Below, piece by piece: positions 56,501-64,000 of a stretch of DNA of 64,000 nucleotides. Positions within the stretch are counted from its first letter, which is position 1. Each line of letters begins with the position of its first letter. The DNA comes from Klebsormidium nitens (taxonomy: Eukaryota > Streptophyta > Klebsormidiophyceae > Klebsormidiales > Klebsormidiaceae): the NCBI GenBank assembly GCA_000708835.1, contig DF237017.1, positions 140,987 through 204,986 on the forward strand, read 5' to 3'. Under the pieces are notes generated by a model. The model had not been told where the DNA came from. It was given only the letters and a program-made list of their open reading frames with translations, and searched no databases. Both the position numbers and the translations under genes were made by a program.

Positions 56501-59500
56501 CGCCGTTAAAAAGAGATTGCTGCGCTCATCATCGACAGGGAATCCAAGATTTTCTTCACACAAAAGGATCTTGTGGTGAAAACAATCCATGACAAGTGCG
56601 AGGCACCTCTGCATCTTATAAATCTACACGAGCGAGCGGATGAAGCACACAACAGACCGAGAAGCAACCAAGCGAGACGGCAATCAGATTGTCTACCACA
56701 ATGATTAGTCGTTCACACGTGTTTGGACGACCAAGCGCGGCATCCTCATAGCCCAGCAGGCACAATGCAACATACGTCAGTCAACAGATTTAAAACAATC
56801 AATCATGATTATTGCCGGACTTGACACAAGTGTCAGGGCTGCTGGTGTAGGTTTATAAGAGTTCTTGCCAAGAGCAGAGTCCAATCTGAAAACTCTGCCG
56901 CTTTTCTCTTGTCTCTGGGACCAAGGTGTACGCACGTCCTGCTTCTTGTCTTTTATCATAAAGATACGACACACAAGTGCTCTGGCGACTTTTGGCTGCC
57001 AGAGGCGACGAGAAAACCGCAAAACCAGGTGGGAAACCGCAGGCGAACGACGTATACAGGTGTCTACTACTGAAGCAAACGGATCGGCATGATTCGGCAC
57101 GAGAAAGTCAGAAGAACGTCCAAAGCTCCTGACATATCGATGCAAGATGAAATGCATCCGACAACCATTTCCCCCAAAAGTATCGATAACAGGCTAGGCT
57201 GCCTTGGAGACGATGCGAGTCTCCCAATCTATCCACTTTGATGCGACAGATAGAATTAAAATCCTTGCTAGCACAGGCAACGATTGAGAAATCCGAGTTG
57301 CTAACCAGACTAAGCACCGCCCACTTAAAACAAGGGCGCATAAAGATTCTGATCAGACCATCAGAAGCTCGCAAAAACATGAACGTGGCTGCGAGAAAAC
57401 ACTGGAAACTTTTTGACTCTCACACGGAGGCACTTTGTAGCGCAACAGAGAACAGGCTGTTGGTCATTTCAAACTTGCGAAAACCGACCTACCCTGATCA
57501 AACGCAGAAGCCGCTGAATTGCTCTCTTCGTTGAGAAAATAGGATCACTGGACAGTGCCTCAGCAAGAGCTATGCTAATCCACGTTTTCACAGAACGTGA
57601 TCCGTCACCAAGGAAAGGGAAAGCGGTGGAAATACAATTTTACATCTTTTCCGGTCAACTTGTCAAAGGAGCTTCCAAATGTGTTGAGAGCGCTTCGGCG
57701 TCAGACTACGAGGTGCCAGCAAGGGTGCGGTGGCAGGGTTAGATGCCAAACCAAGCTCAAGGTCGTCATAACCGAGCACGGTCGACAGGAGGGAACTGAA
57801 AATATTCAGCTCGACTTTCAGAGACATCGAGAAAACAAGCTTCCCGGGAGCAAGGCCAATCAACAATGAAGGAACGTTGAAATTTTGGCTTTCCACCCGC
57901 GCCCGTAGGTCAAGGCTTAACCTCGAATAAGAACCGAAGCACTAGTCCGCCAATAAGCATGGAAATAGAGCAGCTTGCGCCCTCCAGGCTTGAACGTGAC
58001 ACTCAAACTCGAAGTGGCAACCATTGAGTACGTAAAAGGCAGCATCAGCTGGATGCCCAGCCAAAATGACGTCTTCGTAGCCACTTTATTCCACACAGAA
58101 GTTTAGCAGGGTGAAGAAACTTCCGGTCTGCTAGACAATATGCAACATCCGTACCCAGCGAAGCTCGACAAAAGTGGTCCGCCTAACGGGGACCGTTGCA
58201 TCAGATTCATTTGCGACTGCTCGGCTTTCCACCAAGGAAACAGAGTCTCTGCTCAAGGGCTGAACATCGCTCGCCGGTTTATACAGGGTTACAGATTGCG
58301 TCCACTGACGGGAAGCCACGGATATGCGCTAGAAACGCCTTCTGGAGTTTGTGTCTTCAGCCTTACTCCCCCAACCGGTGATTGAATGCGAATTTGCGAC
58401 GAGACTCGCTTTCCTTGACAGTGACGTCTATGAATAGAAACTAAGACAATAAAAAATCCCAATGCAAAAGCGCGGGTTGAAGCGGCCATCAGACCTAACG
58501 AGCTTCATCTGGCCCGCAGGAGAAGTGCACGACCAGGCCGGGCGTCCTCATGACCTTCTTTTGATGACTTTTGAAAAGAGTACAATGCGCTAGATAAAGA
58601 ACAGAGTCAGCAGTATAGAAAGAGAAACCGAAAGCAAGAAGGAGACACGACAAAGTGCAAGCCACGACGAAAACAGAGAGACACGTAGGACGAGGTGATA
58701 TCTGTGCGGGCGCACCTCGACCGCCTCCTTCTAAAGTTCTATTGTTCTTTTTGAGCGTCTTGCCAAGCACCTTGCCACTCTGGTAGGGGGCAAGAAGGCG
58801 ACACGAAAACACGACGAAGAATAGCAAAAAAAGGCAGCCACAACGGGGCTGTTCCTGGGCATCCGCACCTCGAGCGCTTCTTGTTGTCCTTCTTGAGCAT
58901 TTTGCCCAGGACCTTCTCGAAAATCGGGTGGGAGGCGAAGAGGCGACACAAGAACAGAACGAGAAAAACCGACGAAGAAACCGAGCGGAATAGAGACAAG
59001 AGGCAGCCACAACTGGGGCTGTTTCCGGCATGCGCACCTCGAGCGCTTCTTTGACGACAGTGTTTCCTTCTTGAGGTTCTTGCTCAGCACTCTCTTAATG
59101 ATCAGGTAGAAGGCAAAAAGGCAACAGAAAAACATGACGAACCAAACGACGTACATAACGAGCGAAACAAGAAACAAACGGCAGCCACAACGGGGCTGTC
59201 TCACACCTCGAGCGCTTCTTTGACGACCTTGTTGTCCTGCTTGAGCGTCTTGCCCAGGACCTTGCCAACATTCAGGTAGGAGGCTCGAGGGCGACACAAG
59301 TACAGGACGAGAAGAATGAGGAAAGAAACGAGTGACAAAGAAACAAGAGGCAGCCACAATGAAACTGTTTCACACTCGAGCGCCTCCTTGACGACCTTGT
59401 TGTCCTTCTTGAGCGTCTCCCAAAACCTTGCTGTGAGGCGAAACGCTCAAAGCAACGTCCAAAACGGAGACATGAAGCAGCCACAAAAACTACAAGGGTA

Positions 59501-62500
59501 CAAGTTTGACGTGCGCACCTCGAGCGCCTCCTTGACGACCTTGTTGTCCTTCTTGAGCATCTTGCCCAGCACCTTGCTGTCAGGCGCCACCACCACGTGC
59601 TCCACCTCGCGCGGCTTGTCGTACCGCTTGAAAGCAATCAGCGGCTGCTTGCTCTCCTCCTGCGTATCCGCAGAGACCGGCGGTTAGGCTTGCGGTCAAA
59701 CCCAAAAAAAACTTCTTGAGTAACCAATATATTAATCAACTCAAAAATGAACCAATCAGCGGCTCTTTGCGACCCTCCTGTGAGAAAGGGCGGTCAGGCT
59801 TGTGGCGATGAGGGTTGCGCTTAATCAAGACGATTCTTCTTTTTGTGCATGACTCGGATTCAAAAGTCAATTGCTTTTCGCGCCTGAAACGTGAGAGGAT
59901 ATCGTCCAGGACAAACAAAATAAAAAGCCAAACAACCAATAAAAACGTGATGGTGCTCGGTGTCAGATCGTATGGGGCCCAGTCCGCTGATCCCATGCAC
60001 TCTACGTAGTAGTAAGGAGGCACTGAAGTAATTGCTCTTCACCGTGTGCACTGCTCCTCGATCAAATTACCCCCGCTCTATGAGGAATTGCATCCCAATC
60101 GCGGACAAAGAAAAAACTGACAAGAGCTGCTCAAGAAACCATTAAGTCGTATGCTCGTTTCAGGCAGTATGGGGTCCAGTCTGCCAGACCGCCGCACTCC
60201 TGACTCCAGACCCCAGTCAAGTAAAGAGCCGCTCATCAGTATGACCAAAACAAACCAAAGCCAAGTAAAGAGCCGCTGATATACACGACCAAAAACAAAC
60301 CCACCGAATGCTGTTTCAGGTCGTACGCTGCCCGGTCCGCGAGCCCGACGCACTCGATCCAGCCGTAGCTGCACTCAATCTCCGCGTCCCAGCAGTCCTG
60401 CGCGTAGTGCGCCATCTCGGACGCTAGATGCTGCCGGAACCGCAGCCGCGTCTTGTCAATGCCCAACTTCGTTAGGAACAGGTACGTGCGCGCGATGAAG
60501 TAGCCCAGCGTCTCGTTGTTCACGATGCCCTGCAACGGAAATAACCGGCAAGTGTGAGGGGCTCTTACCTTCCGGTACCAGATTATCGGACCCCCATCGG
60601 CCACTGACACGTTTTCTTCAGCCTTCGACTTACTTATTCGAGTCCTGGTGGCAAGCGAGGCACCAAAACAAGCTCTGGGTGACACCACTTGTTGCTCTTT
60701 TCTCGTATCTTAGGTGGATGACCATGAGCAAGCCCTAGCGGCGCGAGTTGCTACCCGGGTATCGCGTCAGGAAAAGAAAAAGAGGTTGTTCGTTTAATAA
60801 ATGGGGATGCCTCAAATGTGATGTTACCGCGTGATTGTTCATAACTACACTTACAATCGTCCCCCTAGGATATTCGAACGTTTCAGGAACTACAAAGCCT
60901 GCGTTGTGGATTGTGCTGTCAAGGACGGCTGCATCATCAAAACAGCCATCCCGATCAACCTGTCATCCGCCTCATTTTCAGCGAAACGGGGCATGAAGCT
61001 TCTCCTCACCTGCGCAACCGCGTCCCCGATCTTGGTCAGCACCGGTTTCTTCTCCGCGCCTAGTTGCTCCGCCCGAGGATACAGCAGGAACTCGAGGTCC
61101 TTGACGTGCTTGAACTTGGGGTGGCTCTTGTCTTCGGGGTCGACAAAGTGCTCGATTTCCGCTAACGTAAACTCGCGCACCCGCAGGAGGCCCTGTCGGG
61201 GAGCAATCTGCGCAGAAAGGCGTGCTGTAAGTTGAGTTGTCAACTTCGAACAACGCCTCAATGTTGTCACAGACAGGAAGGGTGGTGTGACAAGTGCGCT
61301 CTCCAAAAGCAGGGCGGACGATTGCCAAACAACGACTGAGCATGCGAATTGTATGCAACCGCCACAGAAGAAGCTCAGTACAACAACGGTCAGGTTGCGA
61401 CAAAATACGACCTCGATTCTTTGAGCTCTGAGCGAGGCCCTTGACGCTTCCAATAGACCGCTGAAAGGCGGAGAAAGCAGCTCAAGCCACCTGTCTCCTC
61501 ACCTCGTTTCGGAAAGCCTGACCAATCTGCGCAGCGGCGAACGGCAGCTTGTTGCCGTTGTAGTACAGCAGGTCCCGGAAGTTGACGAAGATGCCCTGGG
61601 CAGTCTCGGGCCGGAGGAAGCTGCACATAAGAAATGACAAATTTCACAAAAGGTTACTCGTGATCAGAGAGAGAAACGGTACAGAAACCAGAAGCAATTA
61701 CAAACGCCTAGAGCGAGGACGGGACACGTTCCTGAACAACATGTCTCACCTGCCTTCATGAGCGAACTACAGTGGTACGGAAAAACATGTGAGCTCTTGA
61801 CCAACCGTGGGTCGCATGAATCGATGCGAGACCAAGAAAAAAGTATATGCGTTACGATGATGCGGCATGGGTCCTTCATCTTGAAAACAGAGCCAGTTTC
61901 AACAACTGTTGGGCGATCCAACGGGGTAACCACAAGGCTTCATTGACAAGCCCAACCCAGGAATCAATCGACAATCAAGCAAAAGGTCAGAGGCTGCGCT
62001 CGTCAATTCCTGATTGACAGAGGCACAGTGAACGTCCACAAGACTCGACACTGCTCTTTGCTACTTTCTTGAGGCTAAAGCTGTTTCTCGGCAGGCATAT
62101 TTTTGGGATTCAAATCTCCAAACTTTTCCCCTTCCAGATATCCCTGGCACTCTCCTCCCACTTCTCACATGCCTAATTGAGCCACGCAACTTCGTTTATT
62201 TCGAAACAATGACTCACAGTCCAGAACTCACCCTTGCATAGTGCCCGTGGGTCCGATGGAGGTGGCAAACATGAGGTTGAAGGGGTAAGGCTTGGACAGT
62301 TCGTTCTTGGTTTCTGGGGCCACAATCTTGTACTTTGTTAGCAGGGCGCCGAGCTCGTCAGCGGAGAACTCGTCCACACGGGCCAGGACGTTCTTGTGCT
62401 CAAGAACGACGTCGGGGGCGAAGGTTGGGTTCTTCTCGAGCAAGTCTTCGACGGCGTCCTGGAGTAGGAGCGGAGGTCCTTTGATTTTAGATCCAGTCAG

Positions 62501-63812
62501 AAGGCCAGAAGATTCAGGAGTGAATCCAAAGAACTGAAAAAGTTCCAAGAAAATCAGGTTCTTGCACCCGGCTTCAGTGACTCTGGCAGCGAGGAAACAG
62601 GAGATCAGAGGTGAGCTCCAAACATCGAGTGTTATTTTTAACTGTAGAAATTGAGGTGTCCGCGTTTCTCTTTAACCTTCAGGGTGGTGACAAAGAAGCC
62701 TTACAAGACCACAGCCTAAATGAAAGCTCTGTTAGCAACTCATCAGGAGCAGCTCCAGAACAGCGCTGACGGCAACAAAAAGTTGCCATCGCTGGACCCA
62801 GACAAATCAAGCATCACATGGCAATATCAACCGTAGAACCTGAGAGAAATGACCACCCCCAGGATTGGGTGCACACAATCTGCACAAATTGGGTGCATGT
62901 TCTGGAACAGCCGGCATTTGCTGCACCCACGTATTCCGCAGGCGAAAACAAGTGTTTGATGAACATTGAAGGTTGATAAACTGCTCAGGCTCTAAGGAGT
63001 TTGAGCAGTCTCTGTGCAACAATTGCAACAATGAAGTTGAGCACCTTCGTTGTGCGGCCGTTGGTGGAGGTACGTCCACTTAGACATGGACATCTTGCGC
63101 ACCATCAAGAGCAATTGTCTATCCCCTCAATCACCCTCTCGAACTACACCATTATCATCGAAGACTTTAGCGATGATTTGATGTCCAATCAAACTTGGGT
63201 TTGTAGCAAAGAGACTTCTAGACTTGAAGAAGTGCGCAATAATCTGCATCACGAGAATTCCCGCACCTTCAGCAGGTGGTCCGCCCGGTAGCACGCCGAG
63301 GTCTTGACGTCCTTGACCATCAGGTCCGTAAACTTCTCCACATGCCCGCTCGCCTTGAGCACCACCTCCGGTGTGACGCACGGACACTCAACCTCCAACA
63401 TATTCTCCTCCATAACATAGTGCTGCCGCCAGAACTGCAGAATGTTTGCCTTAACCGCACACCCCGGAGGACCATAATCATACAAGCCAGCGATGCCACC
63501 ATAAATTTTGAAAGCGGGGATGTAGAATAGTCGCCGCTCGAGTGCATTCGAAACGTCCTCCCTGAACTTCTTCCGGCCCTCGGACGAGTCCTTGCTGACC
63601 CCCGCTTTCGCTTTGTAGGCATCCTCTGCTGCTTTGAGCTCCAACTTCAGCGCCGTCAGCTTTGCCACCACTTTGTCGACCTCCGCTTTGTCCACCTTCT
63701 TCTCCTTGAGGGCGCCTTTCATGGCGCGCACCTCGTCGCCCGTGCGATTTACATCGGCCTGCTTGGCGGTGAGGTCCGCGTGCAGAGCGGCCAACTCGGC
63801 TTCAGACGCCAT
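53532..63812 (-). CDS. Glycyl-tRNA synthetase, eukaryotic (alpha2) type
   Basis: Class II aminoacyl-tRNA synthetase that charges tRNA-Gly. Ten minus-strand exons: 63812-63267, 62458-62232, 61620-61503, 61207-61010, 60529-60305, 59659-59519, 56235-56149, 55148-54973, 54371-54251 and 53786-53532. They are in phase throughout, 697 residues. The start is the ATG at 63812 (MASEAEL). Residues 1-65 are a charged WHEP-type domain. The core has [28 protein letters not shown], the motif 2 region [40 protein letters not shown] and the motif 3 region [15 protein letters not shown]. The anticodon-binding domain includes [22 protein letters not shown] and VPFAITVD. No long targeting peptide is visible, suggesting the cytosolic enzyme. 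Intron 6 (3.3 kb), intron 5 and intron 7 contain pseudo-exon arrays. Confidence 0.93.
55240..55670 (-). pseudogene. Tandem pseudo-copies of GlyRS exon 8 acceptor edge
   Basis: The start of exon 8 ([16 protein letters not shown], ending at 55148) is followed upstream in gene orientation by three decayed copies. Anchored on GTCTGGAG-type text they lie at 55299, 55460 and 55631, at steps of 152, 161 and 171 bp from the original. They translate as [27 protein letters not shown] and [16 protein letters not shown]. Each carries only the 5' part of the exon plus adjoining intron. Confidence 0.9.
56236..58680. other. Long GlyRS intron 6, non-array part
   Basis: This is intron between the exon 7 acceptor and the pseudo-exon array. 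I found no additional exon or recognisable nested gene on either strand. Confidence 0.5.
58681..59518 (-). pseudogene. Five-copy pseudo-exon array of GlyRS exon 6 donor edge
   Basis: The 3' end of exon 6 ([19 protein letters not shown], at 59519 onward) is repeated five times downstream in gene orientation. The CGAGCGC anchor lies at 59521 (real), 59377, 59209, 59040, 58871 and 58718 (variant): steps 144, 168, 169, 169 and 153 bp. The intron text between copies is also repeated (GGCAGCCACAACGGGGCTGT). Copy 3 (59260-59207) keeps an intact 18-codon frame, [18 protein letters not shown], with a GTGTGA donor. The others have small indels or deletions. The hydrophobic open frames across this region come from the repeat and are not a membrane protein. 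Confidence 0.92.
59936..60215 (-). pseudogene. Tandem pseudo-copies of GlyRS exon 5 donor edge
   Basis: The exon 5 end ([19 protein letters not shown], to 60305) has two decayed copies downstream in gene orientation. The CAGG/CAGA anchor lies at 60317 (real), 60161 and 59964: steps 156 and 197 bp. They translate as [14 protein letters not shown] and [14 protein letters not shown]. Adjacent intron text (AAGTAAAGAGCCGCT) is also duplicated near 60219 and 60262. Confidence 0.88.
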
Positions 63813-63888
63813 TGCGTGCAACTTGTCAGCGACTTCTCAACTGCGATTGCGTGAAGCCCTGTCAACAGAAGGAAAGTACTCTAAGGGG

Positions 63889-64000
63889 NNNNNNNNNNNN
63901 NNNNNNNNNNNNNNNNNNNNNNNNNNNNNNNNNNNNNNNNNNNNNNNNNNNNNNNNNNNNNNNNNNNNNNNNNNNNNNNNNNNNNNNNNNNNNNNNNNNN
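63889..64000. other. Assembly gap (N run)
   Basis: All bases from 63889 to the end of the window are N. The GlyRS promoter and 5' UTR upstream of 63888 are therefore mostly unseen. Confidence 1.

Noticed and set aside
59207-59260. Pseudo-exon copy 3 as a constitutive GlyRS exon
   Set aside because: It duplicates residues already encoded by exon 6, and GlyRS exons 6 and 7 join in phase without it.
58495-59637. Overlapping hydrophobic minus-strand reading frames resembling a membrane protein
   Set aside because: They are repetitive translations of the exon 6 array and its intron spacers; the recurring text follows the 144-169 bp period and contains no independent motif.
58681-59660. Regularly spaced repeats considered as a CRISPR array
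   Set aside because: The repeats are copies of a GlyRS exon edge with repeated, not unique, spacers, and the genome is eukaryotic.
63267-63821. GlyRS start upstream of 63812
   Set aside because: The codon at 63821 is TTG; the first in-frame ATG is at 63812 and gives the expected start of the WHEP domain.

Overview
The window is nuclear DNA from a green plant-lineage eukaryote, most likely a filamentous streptophyte (charophyte) alga such as Klebsormidium; the genus is an inference. The signs are split genes with short GT-AG introns of about 100-700 bp, tonoplast-type aquaporins, a plastid-lipid-associated fibrillin, a chloroplast-targeted M48 protease, a land-plant-like MEE44-type nucleotidyltransferase, an AHL-type PAP phosphatase and a microbial-type terpene synthase. 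No rRNA, tRNA, CRISPR or intact autonomous transposon was seen. The last 112 bases are an N gap.

Layout. 0.2-1.3 kb: 3' exons of an unrecognised plus-strand gene. 3.8-15.5 kb: two diverged tandem aquaporin genes (minus) with a MYND zinc-finger gene (plus) between them. 16.9-22.1 kb: plastid M48 metallopeptidase (minus), divergent from a lumenal-type fibrillin (plus, 23.9-26.0 kb). 26.5-28.2 kb: unrecognised multi-exon gene (minus). 30.5-40.7 kb: very large TRF4/MEE44-like nucleotidyltransferase (minus, 2251 aa by my model), divergent from the HAL2-like 3'(2'),5'-bisphosphate nucleotidase (plus, 41.7-45.6 kb). 47.0-52.4 kb: terpene synthase-like gene (plus). 53.5-63.8 kb: glycyl-tRNA synthetase (minus, 697 aa by my model). 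I built the exon models by hand from splice sites, reading phase and family motifs. For the aquaporins, M48, MEE44-like, AHL and GlyRS genes every exon junction keeps phase.

The strongest unexplained structure is a recurrent kind of intron growth. In at least five genes the segment spanning one exon-intron boundary has been copied in tandem into the neighbouring intron, at steps mostly of 145-180 bp, leaving decayed pseudo-exons beside one intact exon. GlyRS alone has three such arrays (exon 5 x3, exon 6 x6, exon 8 x4); M48 exon 7 (x3), AHL exon 5 (x2) and both aquaporins (x2 each) show the same.

A second theme is a family of four short inverted-repeat elements (about 8.2, 41.1, 46.3 and 52.0 kb). 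They share a C-rich core but have different terminal inverted repeats. Other points are an aquaporin copy that has lost its second NPA box and selectivity-filter Arg, a GC-AG intron with a Cys-to-His zinc ligand change in the MYND gene, and a roughly 350-residue separation of the catalytic aspartates in the MEE44-like enzyme.
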